Positions 11,001 through 22,996 are shown, numbered from the stretch's first letter. The stretch: 64,000 bases of DNA from Crambe crambe (GCA_963924555.1 OZ004592.1:930001-994000), one strand, 5' to 3'. Notes: generated from the letters alone by a model not told the origin. Translations and numbers: made by a program.

Positions 11001-11781
11001 GAGACTGCCACAGCAACATCAAAGGTAGAAGCTATTGCTCCAACTTCTGTGGCAGCTAGTTGATAACGCACTTCAATGCTTGATAACACCACTGGAAAAA
11101 AACCTATTAAGGAAATCCTCATTAGTACCACCATACATGTAACAACATGGGCAATTTATTCACAAATGGCTCTCAGGAAGTTATCTTTGATAAAGAATGT
11201 AATGTTCACAAGTCATCATCATTTGTATGAGATATTGTCAAGTTCAATCCTTTTGGTACAGACAAAGATAATGTCTTGAACACACAATGCACATAGCTAC
11301 AATCACTTTCTCATCCTTCTTCCATGTGCATACATCTTCATTTTCATTCACAATGCAACTCAATTCACTGTGACCCCCCCCTTGATAATGGCAGACTCAA
11401 TAGCTATTGGATGCACTCATTCCCATGCAGGTCCTTTTTTTTTTTTTTGTAAATTAGCTAGTCAGGATTAATTATGCATCTATATGAAATGCCATTGGGG
11501 CAAGCTGCACAACAAGCCCACACCTGCTATGCTCACCCCCACTCTTTGCTCTTGTAACTTTAGCTAGCTAGTTAGCTACCTGAAGCCGCAGCGCCTTCAA
11601 TGAAGCAGAAGGAACAAAGTATAAAAGTGAAAAACTTGGCATCCCTGAAAATTTGCAAGCATTTTGGCCTGAACCTCCCGATCCCGCAGAAATATTCCTT
11701 TTCTACTTCTTCTTGAGTATCTTTTTTAACTAGGTCGACTCCATTTAAGTCAGTAAGCCTTGTAGCACTTTCAGAGTTCAT
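8091..11781 (-). CDS. OATP-2, organic anion transporter polypeptide (SLCO-type)
   Basis: Seven exons on the minus strand: 11580-11781, 10921-11103, 9517-10257, 9271-9457, 9036-9204, 8568-8794, 8091-8508. The spliced length is 2127 nt, 708 residues, with GT-AG junctions throughout. The model shows the OATP layout of 12 predicted membrane segments. The family signature (here FVGAWWLCFIF) is in exon 3, and a Kazal-like Cys-rich extracellular loop is in exon 5 (CNCNSSVYEPVCGADQVTYF, then SPCRAGC). Length fits the 650-730 residues usual for animal OATPs. These proteins take up bile-salt-like and other large organic anions across the plasma membrane; the substrate here is unknown. ATG 11781 was chosen because the coding match to OATP-1 begins there; an upstream in-frame ATG (11955) lies inside a transposon. 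A P-type element is inserted 62 bp upstream. Intron 2 carries a MITE-like insert (10443-10730). Confidence 0.9.
10443..10730. mobile_element. MITE-like insert in OATP-2 intron 2
   Basis: It begins CAGGGGTGGGGG and ends with a C/T-rich run and AAATTCCTGG, between AAATC at 10438-10442 and 10731-10735. Its interior (CACCAGAT, ACCCCCCTAGATGG) matches the interior of the element at 22631-22996, so it belongs to the same family. The inverted repeats are imperfect, so the limits are approximate. Confidence 0.5.
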
Positions 11782-11843
11782 TTTTCCATACCATAGATAG
11801 ACTACGTATGCGTATACGCTGGTCTCGCGCGCCGACCTTTTAC

Positions 11844-13914
11844 CATAGATACTATAACCTCCGGACACGGGATTGGAAACGGGCTCACGTGCGCCTATGA
11901 CAACCATTGAATTGCTTGCGTGCACTCCGCGTTGTAATTTTTGTTGACTGCACATAAAAGGAGAATAAAGACAGCGCTCTGAAGCGGATGAATAGAGCGA
12001 GCCGGTAAGAAAATAATTTATCTAATACTTTATACTACTCATTTTGATACTTAAAACAAAAATTTAAACCCTAGTTCATTAATATGGCTAGTTTTACCGT
12101 GGTTGGTCAATTCCTGGAGAAGAAAACTGTGTGAAAGGTTTTCTGTGTTGAATTAAACTATTTTGCATTAATTTTTCCACCAAATGGTATACATAGAGAT
12201 AAAGTTTGTTATAGAATGCTTTTTTCCCCTAAGACTTGAATATTACTGGGAAAAAATCTGGGTTTCGTAAGTTCAGGAGGCCATTAATGTTTGTAATTGT
12301 GTGCTCAATTTACCAGTCTGGGAGAAGTTTACTATGAAAAATAACTAGTTGATGTTGTAGCAAAATAAAAGTAGTTTTGCATGTGCATAGTTAGAGGAGT
12401 TGACTTTTAGTGTAAGCCTTAAGTTACACATCATAAATATGCTATAACCATAAACTTTAAAAACCAAATTGGGTGGTTATACTCCTACCTGTGATGATTT
12501 TTATTATTACATTTTATTTTATATATAGTGGCTAAAAGAAGAGTTTCTTGTCTATTTGGATGGAGTATAAAAGCAATGAAAGGGTTTTCCAAAGTTGAGA
12601 AAAAGAAAATGCTCCTTAGCCCTGAGACCTTGCTGGGTTTGAAAATGACAGGTAGCTAGCTAGCTAGAGCTTCTTGTTAGCTTGCTAATATTCTATTATC
12701 ATTAATGGAATATTCTGTTTTCCATTGATGGAGTGAAAAAAAAAAATTTGAGTGAGCACCTTTGCCAGGATCCACTGAAAAGTTTTGTGGGTGCCAGCGA
12801 CAAAGAGGTGGAACTCATGATAATCCTAGTGTCAAGGAATTTATCAACAACACTCAAGCACTATGGGTGATTAATGCATTTTGCAGAGGTCCAGTTAGAG
12901 GCAATTGCAGGGCTCACAGTTCCAAGCCTGATTTAGAAAAAGAAAATGCAAAGCAGAGAATGATTTCCAAACATGAATGAATCATTATAATATATTCAGA
13001 AAAAATATGCATGCTGCATGAATTCTTGATTTATTGGTGATGAGGACCTTTAGAATGTTGGAGGGACTTCTGCTTAAAGTTTCAACCACGCATCACCAAA
13101 TGAGAACTCCCTCATCTTGATCCACCCTTCAATGATCATTTTCAGCAACTCCTTCCCAATTTTGACATTCATCCTAATATATAGACCAATTCATTACTTC
13201 TCCCATGATTTCATCTTTTTTCTACATGACATTTCTTAATTGCTCCTACAATAGTATACCATGGACTCTGTCCTTCACAGTTCTATATATGTATCCAGCA
13301 GCATACCTCAAAGTGGCTCTTGATAAGAGAAAGGACATGCTGCTGTAACAGTAGATCCCCATCATATGTTCACCTAAAAAAAAAATCAGATGATATTCTG
13401 GAAGATGGGAAATTCATCACATTTTCTTCCACATTAAGATGAATTCATCCGATGAACAAATGCTATAATTATAAACTCCCACCTTTGTTTACAGCTGACT
13501 TTAAATAGTCAGAGCTGTTTCAAGTTTGCTAGCTGCAAGAGAGTTATATGCATGGTGCCTGGACTGCAGGAATGAATGTCAGCTTTCAAGTTTTGCTTTA
13601 ATCCATTGCAGAGATGCAGAAGCATCTGATGAAGGAATTTTAAACCCATTAGCTACCTTCTTTTACTGCCTGAATTAATATCTCAGACTCACTGAGAGGG
13701 GCCTAAAAAGTGAATTACATAGCTGGATTTAAGGTATGCTTACTTGTAGTTGAAGACGTTTCTCCTATAGCTTCAGCCATTATTTGCGAAATACTTGCCT
13801 TCACTACTGTTTGGCAACGTCTTTGCTGACTCAGCAAACAACGCGGATTGTATTCTAAAATCTCGCGCGAACCACCCGTTTCCAATCCCGTGTCCGGAGG
13901 TTATAGTATCTATG
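11844..13914 (+). mobile_element. P-superfamily DNA transposon, 2071 bp, defective
   Basis: Near-perfect inverted repeats of about 40 bp occupy 11844-11883 and 13875-13914 (outer bases CATAGATACTATAACC). The flanks CTTTTAC at 11837-11843 and 13915-13921 are a 7-bp direct repeat. P elements begin with CA and make 8-bp duplications, so this is close. The interior keeps a P-transposase-like C-terminal block (12541-12980). The paralogous locus lacks the element. It lies in the 5' flank of OATP-2 and has separated the gene from its original upstream DNA. Confidence 0.8.
12541..12980 (+). pseudogene. P-element/THAP9-type transposase remnant
   Basis: Plus-strand pieces read KRRVSCLFGWSIKAM and LLSPETLLGLKMTG (about 12530-12655), then LSEHLCQDPL in one frame. 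After a frameshift near 12785 come FCGCQRQRGGTHDNPS and NNTQALWVINAFC, followed by RGNCRA. The QDPLE-FFGCQRQRG and NTQALRVIN blocks are typical of the C-terminal part of P-type transposases. The THAP DNA-binding domain and most of the catalytic core are gone, so it cannot encode a working enzyme. Confidence 0.7.
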
Positions 13915-14099
13915 CTTTTACCAACCGGGCCGCGAGGCCGAGGAAAGGAAAGGGTCGGCGCGCGAGACTACACCACTTCATCCTGAGAGCAAATCGGCCT
14001 AGTAAGAAGTGACTTTCACCAACTGCTTCGCTCGCCAATTGAATATGTTACACGACCGGTCCCTACACTTCAATCTTAACAAGGAAAAGACTTAAAGTT

Positions 14100-14880
14100 G
14101 TAATTTAATCCCAGTTTCTATAGCTACAGGTCCCAATTGTGGAGACCTATGTTCATCAAAGTAGTAGTCATAATAGAACAACTACAACGCAGAGCCACAA
14201 AGTTCATTTTACAAGACTATACTTCCAATTACAAATCTAGACTTAAATCTCTTCATCTGTTGCCGCTCATGATGTTGCTTGAGCTCAACGACATTGATGT
14301 TTCTCATTAACAATCTGAAAAATCCCCTCCAATTCTTTCGATATCTCCAATTATCATTCAGTTCAACTGCAACCAGGTCGGGTTCCCTCAGACCAAGATC
14401 CATCTCCAACTCCCAAAGACACTTCTATTTCAACAGGCTGACTAGATTATGGAACTCTGCCACCAATTGATATAACCTTCAGTGCTCCTACCATCGCATC
14501 AAAAATCCAAACTCAAAGATTACTTTTGGTCAATTTTTCTGAGAAGTTTTGAAATAACACTTGCACATTCCATCTTGTCTGCCCTTGCCGAAACTGTATG
14601 TCAAATTCCAAGCCACCTAATTATAATTATAAGACATGTAACCATTAACCAATGTTGTTGTTTTTTGTTTGATTGTTTGTTTGTTGTTTTTTTTCGTTGT
14701 TTTTTTTAAATTTTAATCCTCTTCTGGTTGCCAGGCCAGTCTTGGTGGACCCTCAGCCTGCTCTAATTGCCCCATCTTCTTTTTTTTTTGTAACTTATCT
14801 CATTTCTTAAACGTCATCTTGTGCTGTAAATCATAAAAAAAATAAAATAAAATAATAATAATTAAAAGGAAAAAAATCCT
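14100..14880 (+). mobile_element. Non-LTR retrotransposon 3' end, copy B
   Basis: Near-identical counterpart of 3141-3935. The frame LELNDIDV, the FRYLQLSFSSTATRSGSLRP block and HFYFNRLTRLWNS are clearer here than in copy A. It ends in an A/T simple repeat (AATAAAATAAAATAATAAT, about 14838-14862). It is shared by both segmental copies, so it predates their duplication. Confidence 0.65.
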
Positions 14881-15439
14881 GTAAGTTAAGCAGCAGCCAG
14901 AATAACAGTGCAGATGAATTCACTGCGACTGATATTTAATAACTGACTGTGGAGCTATGCAGTTCTTAGTCCACTATAATTATGGATCATGTCACCCCCT
15001 ATGTTGCTGAGGTAGCTTAGCTATAAACATGTACATCATGTGCAGCAAATTAGCTACAGCTAACACACATGGGTACATGGACAGTTAGAGTGAAGTGACA
15101 TGCATTTGTGTAGACATGGAACTGACTGAGTGTAATCAAGGGCATATTGAGCTAGCCACGAAGCAGCATGCAACTTCTAAGGTAGACAGCATATTAATGT
15201 AAGATGTTACTAAAAATAGTGTCAGTGAACATGCAGAAATAGCCTAACCACAATCATAATCATGGACCTGTAAATTTCATGCACTGCTGATCAAAGTTGT
15301 CACTCTTGACAGATTATGAGTCCAGAGTAGTGACTTATTATAGCAGTCTGTATGCTCTATTACAAGTTAACTCTTTTGTACATAAAGAAGTCAAGTAATG
15401 TAATGGCAGAATCCATGGTCCAATAGGTGTGATTCTTTT

Positions 15440-16386
15440 GAACAACATAGAAGATCCTTGGGGCCGGGGAATCCTTAGTGGAAGATGGAGGTTCAAGCTG
15501 AGAAGTCAACTGGTAGGAATATCAAAGTCCTTCGTACTGATAAACGGAGGTGAACTGAGTTTGCCAATGGAGTTGTTAAATGTTACAAGGCAAGGCTATA
15601 GTTGCTTAACGCTATTCCCAAAGATTTGGACTTGACTATGAAGAAACGTTTGCTTTGAGTCAGTTTGGTCAGTCACTGTTGTTATACATATATACACACC
15701 TAGCGCCATTGGATTCTGCTATAAGGTGCATGTGCACAAACTTGTACACATTTCCTGAATTAGCTAACATACATGGCCATATTATGGGTACATGGACAGT
15801 TAGATTTATGTGACATGCATTCGTGTAGACATTGCAAAAATCCCATCCAAATTAGAACAAGTAGTGGAATCAATAGAAGTGACGGAAAGAGACCTGATGG
15901 AGTTACCCTTTGCCCTTGAAAGTGCAGCAGAATTTTGGCATGAGACTTCACTTGTCCTGACACCTTTTCTTCATCGCATGTTAGCCTGGCTGCTTGTGAA
16001 GCAGGAAATGTGGCTAATGAAGCAGAACACAAGAAGAAGGTCAAATATTCTAACTTAGGAGATCAGTACCTCTTTGTCCCATTGGCAGTGGAGACGTCAG
16101 GGTCCTTTGGTTCGGCTGCCATGTCATTTATTAAAGAACTTGGGAGAAGGATTAGGGACAACACTGGGGACGTCTTATTTTTATTTAATGCAGAGATTGT
16201 CTATAGGGATACAAAGAGGCAATGCTTCTGCTGTGCTGGGGACTTATTCATTATTCATTTAATCATATTGTTGTTGTTATATGTTGTTGTTGTTATATGT
16301 TGTTGTTATTATATGTTGTTGTTGTTGTTGTTAATAATAATAATAATAATAATTTCCCTAGGTGTACACTTTAGCAAAGTTGTAAT
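15440..16386 (+). mobile_element. Second non-LTR retrotransposon remnant, copy B
   Basis: Counterpart of 4880-5640. The frame around 16010-16200 has FVPLAVETSGSFGSAAMSF and ELGRRIRDN. A second frame, 16074-16262, ends in IGIQRGNASAVLGTYSLF, showing the frameshift that split the original protein. A (TTG)n/(TAA)n stretch at 16266-16352 marks the 3' end. Confidence 0.65.
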
Positions 16387-16387
16387 T

Positions 16388-16545
16388 GTGACAGTCGAGG
16401 GTAGAAATCAAACTTTATTCACACTTTTACTTTTGAAAAAAAAAAGTTCGAAAGGCAGAAAATTTCATTTTAAAGCATCAGTCATGACAAAAGTAAACTT
16501 TGAAAAAAACGTGAATAAAGTTTGATTTCTACCCTCGACTGTCAC
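16388..16545. mobile_element. MITE, 158 bp, 35-bp perfect inverted ends, AATT target duplication
   Basis: The ends GTGACAGTCGAGGGTAG and CTACCCTCGACTGTCAC are exact complements continuing for about 35 bp. AATT at 16384-16387 and 16546-16549 flanks it. The paralogue at about 5637-5645 reads TGTAATTGCATG with a single AATT, so the insertion and its empty site are both seen. No coding capacity. Confidence 0.85.
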
Positions 16546-17391
16546 AATTGCATGACGATAGCTAGCTCATCACGGAATTTGGTCTCTCCAGGAGCAGAAT
16601 CCTTATAATGTGGAATGAATATCATCAACAGGATCAACAGAGGAAGTACACTTATATAATCATAGCTATGCACTGTGTCTTGGTCACGCTCTTTCATGTT
16701 ATGTGGAATGCATAAAGCCACGTATATTGCTCATGAAATATTTACAGTAGACGAACCGTGTGGAGACACCATTAATTAGGTTTAGACACACAAACACACA
16801 TGTCTTCTTTAGATCATGCATGCATGGGCATCAAGCCTTTTAGTTACAAGCATGCAATCAGTTGACAAAGCAACTTCCTCATAAGAATAGCTGGTCATTA
16901 TAGCTAGCTATACTAACTACATTGATACTACTCAGGCATGCAAGGAAGCATTAAAATCATTAAGATTGTCATAAAAAAATATTAAACATGCATGAAATCA
17001 CCACATAGCTACACCAACATCTCTTTTATGTAATCACATGTATAGGTTTCAGATATGTTTGAGGGAGGACGTGAGACCACGCAAAGGCCATTAAGTTAAA
17101 ATTTGATCTGTTCATTATAATAAATATAATATATTGTCTGGCAACTGGTACATGGTGTACACAACTATGTAGTTACATAATCACACAGTCATAATAATAA
17201 GGCTAATACCTTATGTTATTATATACATTGTTTGAAAAACAGTGTGCATGTTTACATTAACTATTCAAGCAAAGTAAAGAGTTAAGTAGTTAATTCAAAC
17301 AGGGTTAATAACAATCGTTATGTTTTGACTGCGTTCACATTCTCAAAGTAAAGAGTTAAGTAGTTAATCCAAACAGGGTTAATAACAATCG
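16546..17391. other. Spacer before OATP-3; caspase gene absent at the expected place
   Basis: 16546-17010 is shared with 5646-6050. In the first copy a caspase-like gene follows at once; here the match ends near 17014 and no caspase-like frame is found before OATP-3 begins. A 74-bp tandem duplication (17271-17344 and 17345-17418) covers the last codons and 3' flank of OATP-3. Confidence 0.6.
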
Positions 17392-17418
17392 TTACGTTTT
17401 GACTACATTCACATTCTC
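17271..17418. repeat. 74-bp tandem duplication over the OATP-3 stop codon
   Basis: Units 17271-17344 and 17345-17418 both begin AAAGTAAAGAGTTAAG and end TTCACATTCTC. The gene's own stop is in the right-hand unit (17392-17394), so the left one is a non-coding copy of the C-terminal tail in the 3' flank. Confidence 0.85.
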
Positions 17419-20400
17419 ATGGATCTCACCATCTGGATTTTGTTCTATTCCATTAGCATCTGCTCTCTCCATCAGAGGAATTGGATTGACAGCAGGATTG
17501 ATACCTTCTTTCTTCTCTTTAGCTTCCATCTCTTCCTCATAAGCATTTTTCTTTGGATAAGTCAGCCAAGTGAAGAATTGAAATACTGCTACTATAAGGA
17601 GTACTAGAACAGCAAAGACTGAAACAGCAATACGAAGAAGACGATTATCATACACCCAACAGTTTCCTCTTTCGTTGCATTCAAATCGGAAAAGGAGGCA
17701 TACTGTGTCGATAATAGCCCCTACGGCAATGGGACCTGGAATGCTTCCTAGAAATCTGGAAAAAAATCCCTGGATCCCAAGAGCCAGTGATCTTTGATGA
17801 TCTGCCACGCATCTATAAAGGTTAAAAGTTAGCAATAGTAGTGTGTCCAATACGTAGCTGATTTGTTATCAGCGTGCTGATATTCTTTAAAATGATTACA
17901 GTAGACTCCCTCCAATCCAGCTACCTTTGGGCCAGCAGAATTAGAGGGGTGGCCTCATTTCAGGGGTCCTGATTAGAGGGAGTTCACTGTATTTGGTAGG
18001 TATCTGGTGAATTAGTACATGGGTGCTGATGTGCATGCCGGCTCAATAGGTTCATTGCTGTTAGCTAAATACCAAGTCCCGCCCTTCATGGCCTGTTACC
18101 TTTGAAGAATGTTCAAAATTAAGTAGCAAGTTATTGTGTGCAGTGTGAGTTTAACGTCCATGGCTGTAACTATATCTAAGTAGTCATGCACATAGATACC
18201 TGATTGTTATAAAAATGAAAGGGACTTCCAGCAAGAAGAGGAGAATAAAACCAATAACCGAAATGATGATGTGTGGAATTAGAAGTTGGCAACCTTGATC
18301 ACATGCCCCTATGAAAGCATTGCTCTCATTAAGCATGAATTCTGGATCCATAAGTGCATCGATACTGACATTGCCCATTTCATCGTTGGGTGATCCAGAT
18401 CCACTGCCCTGTTCCATTGCTTGAGCTACCAGGCGGTTGCGAATACAGGTACAATTCACAAATGACTGCAATAATAATAAATGAGTGCTTAATGATAATC
18501 GGCAAACCATTAATATTTCGTCCTCAAAGAATGATAACTAGTTATGTTACCTCTTTACTGAATTAGCTACCACATTATTGTTCGCATAGAAATAATTATA
18601 CCACGAAATCAGGTGCTCTTGTACATCCTGCCCTGCAAGGTGAGAAGTATGTAACACCATCAGTACCACAGACTGGTTCGTAAACACTCGAGGCACAATC
18701 GCAAGAAGAAGCACAGTTAGGACTAGTAGGCACAAGATTAGAACCACTGGCTAACTTGTAGCTGTAAAAAGAAGAAGAAGAAAAGATATTAGCTAGCTAG
18801 CTATAGCTACTACAAGACTGTATATGTCTTACGTACTTTGAGTCTTCACCAGCATATGGAACTTGGACCCCAGCTAGGTTTGCAGTAGGACATCCCAATA
18901 GAAAGACGAGGAGGAATGGTGTGGCAATCAGCGTCATAATAGTGTTGATAAGTATTACACGACGCACTTTGGACTTAGCCCAGTAAATGACTAGTGAACT
19001 AAGTACAATTCCAATCATACCAGTAGGAATGCCTAATTAGTAAAAATAATATGATATCATCATAATTGGTACTTTGTAGTCCTATGTATGATACAGCCTT
19101 ACCGACAGCTCCAGAAACTAAACTTGCAGTGGACGAATCAAAATAAAACTGAACTTCATAGAATTTCACACCAAAAGCTAAAGTTCCTCCAATGAGGAAG
19201 AGGGTAACTACTTGTGCCAGAGTAATAAACATAAAACTTGGAGTTATGAAAACTTGGCAGAAATTGCGGGGGAAGGATTTGATTGTATCGCTCAAGTCCC
19301 CAGTTTCAGATTCGGTTCCTTTTGTGTGTGACTTTGCCATTTCTTTCTGCCGCTCTTTCCTCACCAAGTGGCTGTCTGGAAGATATTTTGGATATAGTAA
19401 GAAAGGTATCGCAGCGAGCCAGCTAAATATACCACCTATAATAAAACACAGCCACCAGGCACCAACCCAACTTGGAAAACTGGGATCCAGTTGAGTCTCT
19501 CTCCATGGATCGACAAACAAAGATAGAAGACCTGCTGCCACTCCGAATCCAATGGCTGGACCGACAATTGAACACATGTAGAACAATCCAAGATGGATGG
19601 AGACATATTTTGGATAAACAATATCATCAATGAAGGTGGTCCCAATCGTGAATAACGGTGCTGCCCCAAAGCCCATAATCAGTATGCCAATGTAGAAGAA
19701 AAGTAGCGCTAAGTTGTCACTGTTTTGCGCATCACAGACCGTAGAGTTAGACTCTCCACACGATTCAAAAATAAATCCCCCTGGATTAGATACATATTCT
19801 CCAAAGACAAATTGTGGCAGAGCAAAGATAATAGCACCTGTGAAGGTAATAATTTATATTGTTAAAGTAATTTACAGAAGAATAATCGTGTACATTAAGT
19901 TATAGATACATATTATTACATACCAAATCCCTGCACGATGAGACTTATGCCAAGCCACCTTGGTTTGTGAGTTTGCATTCTCCCTCCGAAATAAGCAACG
20001 AAAATGATTGAGACAGCTACTGCTGAATCAAAAATAGCAGTTATCGATCCCAGTTGTGTGGCATTCAGCCGATAACGCTGCTCAATACTGGTTATCACTG
20101 CTGGTATAAAGCCTATAGAATATAGAATAGAGACAAAGTTGAAAGTTCAGCATAATAAGTAATAATTAAACCATGCCTATGAGGGATGTATGTACAGGAT
20201 AAAATTGCCTGATGCCCTAGGGCAAAGGCAATAATATCCTGTATGGCATGAGGTAAGACATGCCTATATTACAGTGGGGTAGGAACTGGGGGGGGGGGGG
20301 GGGGGGGGGCTGCAGCACCCTAAAAAATTTGATACATGGGGAACCTCCCCTTCTGGCAGGCGGGTCAAAAACACTAGAGCCCCCTAACTAAAAACATCTT

Positions 20401-22170
20401 CCTACACCATGGGTGTGCTTCTCTCAATATAAACTAGACTCTCTGCATCTCTTCTGCTACAGGCTCAACTAAACTGTTTACATCTGGAAAATAATGCAGA
20501 AGATGATGATATGTCTGCTCAAACTCCTCCAGAATAGCGTCAACAATCGGCACCAGCCGCCATCTAAATCTATGATTCGTTCATCATCATAATCATCAGA
20601 TTCATCTTCTTCAAAGGCTATAAATTCATGATCCTTTGATATACAACAATCAAATTCATATCAACTTGTGCAGTTATAACCATGTGCTTTTACCATCGTT
20701 AATTGTCCAACACAGTTTTCCTCCAAAATAGTCGCTCATATCTTAGGACTTTTCATACTATGTCAGCCATTTTGAAATCATTAGTCACGCGCGCGTCTGT
20801 CACGATCATGTGCCTTGATCTTAACCGCAAGTAGGCTTTAATAATTATCATTATTTCAGGCTAATAACAGTACTATAGCTAACAGGATGGCGAACATAAG
20901 CTACTGTGCATATAGCTACTTAGCTACTTTTATGTAGTAACCATAGCTACTATGATTGAGTCATGAATTTAGTAGTAGCTATATGAGGTGACATTACATA
21001 CTAAAATCATGAGTCTAGTGGCCCCAAAATCTAGATGTATTATGATAAAACCGGTGAGGGGGTGAGGAGGGAGGGTATTTTAAAAAGTAAAGCTCTAATG
21101 CATTCACTTGAGTGATTATGTGTGTATGATATCCTGCTTGTTCAGTGTCTGTGCATGCAGGGGTGGTTCTACTGATTTTAGGTTGGAGGGAGGGGCAAAC
21201 TTGTGCACTGGAAAATTTTTTGAAAACCACACCCCACTTTTACAAGATTAATCATTCTGACTTCTTTTCAAAACCATAAATGAGTCACATGGACCCCCCG
21301 GGGGTCCCCCCAATCAGTTCCTATACCTATGATATCCACTCCTCTTACAGCAAAAAGAGGTTATTTTAGCTAATTTTTATGCTGTTAGATGCTCAGAGTT
21401 TGTGCTCATAGCTATAGACACACACACACACACAAAATATATATTTATAGCAGCTGAAAGTGATAATTGCATGCACACAGCATTTCATCAGTCACACGCT
21501 CGATGAAAACAGGAAGCTACATCTGCATGGAAGAATTCTGCATGCAGCTGGAATGCATTCGGGTAATCCTATACTAATCACATAGGTACTATGCAAGGGG
21601 CATGGTTTTCAACTAGAGAGAGAAGCCAACTAAAGCTTAACAAGGTAGCAATATATACCAAAGGTATAGCTTTAAAGAGGAAGCAAACTTTATGTAAAGT
21701 TCTGAAGTTGTACTAGCTAGATAGTCTCGCACGCCCACCCCTCCAGAAAAATTGGAAGGGTCTGCAGCCTTGCAAGCTTTTTTTTTTTTTTTTTTTTTTT
21801 TTACGTGCAAGCTTATGAAGCATTGTATTTATCCCTTTGTGGAGGGGTTGGCGTGTACTGCAGCTTCTCCGAAATCTGGTGAGTGACACATTCTCCTAAC
21901 AGCTAGCTAGCTAATGTGCAAAAAAAAAAAAAAGGACAACTATTTAGCTACCTAGCTAGCTATAGCTGCCCTACCTGAAGCCAAGGTCCCCTCAATTAGA
22001 GCATAACAGCAGAGTATGAAGGTGAAAAACTTGGCACTCCTGAAAATCTGCAAAAACTTTGGCCTGCATTTTCCTATCCCGCAAAAATATTCTACAGGTT
22101 TTTCCTCCTCCTTTTCCAGTGTCATTAAGTCTGTCGACGAAGAAGGTTGTCCATTTTCACCCTCGTACAT
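17392..22170 (-). CDS. OATP-3, organic anion transporter polypeptide (SLCO-type)
   Basis: Seven exons: 21975-22170, 19924-20112, 19103-19837, 18837-19032, 18602-18761, 18200-18465, 17392-17812 (2163 nt, 720 residues). The exon phases are the same as in the other copies. Exon 1 ends in IEGTLASG. Exon 3 carries the amphipathic start GFGAAPLFTIGTTF and the OATP signature WVGAWWLCFI. Exon 5 has the Kazal-like loop (SVYEPVCGTDGVTYFSPCRA). Exon 7 holds the last two membrane segments and an acidic C-terminus. ATG 22170 (MYEGENG) was chosen because it aligns with the starts of OATP-4 and OATP-5; an upstream in-frame ATG at 22206 has no counterpart there. Intron 1 is long (20113-21974) with G-runs, C-runs and a T-run. 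It is expected to be a plasma-membrane uptake carrier, substrate unknown. Confidence 0.9.
20113..21974. other. Long first intron of OATP-3 with homopolymer tracts
   Basis: There is no coding frame that I trust. It contains a G-run of about 20 at 20291, a T-run of about 23 at 21780, an (AC)n stretch at 21418, and a possible MITE at about 20274-20410 (CAGTGGGGTAGGAAC near one end, its rough complement near the other). The other OATP copies have first introns of about 160-570 bp. Confidence 0.5.
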
Positions 22171-22495
22171 GGTCGGAAAGAATTCCTGCGGTTTGCGATA
22201 CTCCAATCGGTCTATCTAGGCGATTAGCTAGAATGATGGTGCGGCAGCTCTTATATATCGAGATTTGCACTCATTAATACTTGCGCACCGGAAAAATGGC
22301 TAAGCAGTATACTATAGTAGCATGGTTAGCTGCTTGTATAATAAGTGCGCGCAACAACCAACTGCGGTGCGTGGGATTGTGTGGTGGTATGCATCTTTGG
22401 TCTCACCCCATTAATTGAAGCTACTCTGGTATATCCTGCTTATATAACTATGGAATGTACTTGTTAGCTACACATGAATGCAAGTAACTATAGCT

Positions 22496-22499
<4 letters not shown>

Positions 22500-22538
<39 letters not shown>
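22500..22538. repeat. Poly-A tract, about 39 bp
   Basis: A homopolymer run in the spacer upstream of OATP-3; possibly the tail of a retroposed sequence, but no body is recognisable next to it. Confidence 0.9.
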
Positions 22539-22542
<4 letters not shown>

Positions 22543-22630
22543 TACATCAGCTAGCTAGAAAAATCACTCTTCTTCCCATCTCCATAATAGCTAGCTACTG
22601 TCATAATAGCTAGAGCTAAAAATTATATAC

Positions 22631-22996
22631 CAGTGGTGGAGAACTAGGGGGGGCAGGGGGGGCTTGAGCCTCCCCCCCCCCCCCCCCCCCCCCCAACTTT
22701 ATGTGATATGCATTCATGTCACTAACAGACTTTGTATTTTACTGATATTGGTTCCCAAACACTATACACTATAGCTACTCAACACTTGAAATTTCTGGTC
22801 TCCAATAAAACATAAAACCTCCTCAGATTGCACCAGATTGCTTCTAATGGACCCCAAAATCCTGGGGGGGGGGGGGGGGGGGGCATGCCCCCAGACCCCC
22901 CTAGATGGCGCGCTTTGTGCGCTATGCAAGGTACAAAAAATCTCTGCCCCCCCCCCCCCCCCCCCCCCCACTTTTCAGTAGCTGTCTCCACCCTTG
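22631..22996. mobile_element. MITE with poly-C and poly-G tracts, 5-bp target duplication TATAC
   Basis: It starts CAGTGGTGGAGAAC and ends CTCCACCCTTG, between TATAC at 22626-22630 and 22997-23001. Inside are two long C-runs (about 22670 and 22948) and a G-run (about 22863). It is related to 10443-10730 by the ACCCCCCTAGATGG segment. Confidence 0.65.

Noticed and set aside
11782-11955. Longer N-terminus for OATP-2 from the ATG at 11955
   Set aside because: The extension runs into the P-type element inverted repeat and is not shared by OATP-1; the 11781 ATG is conserved.
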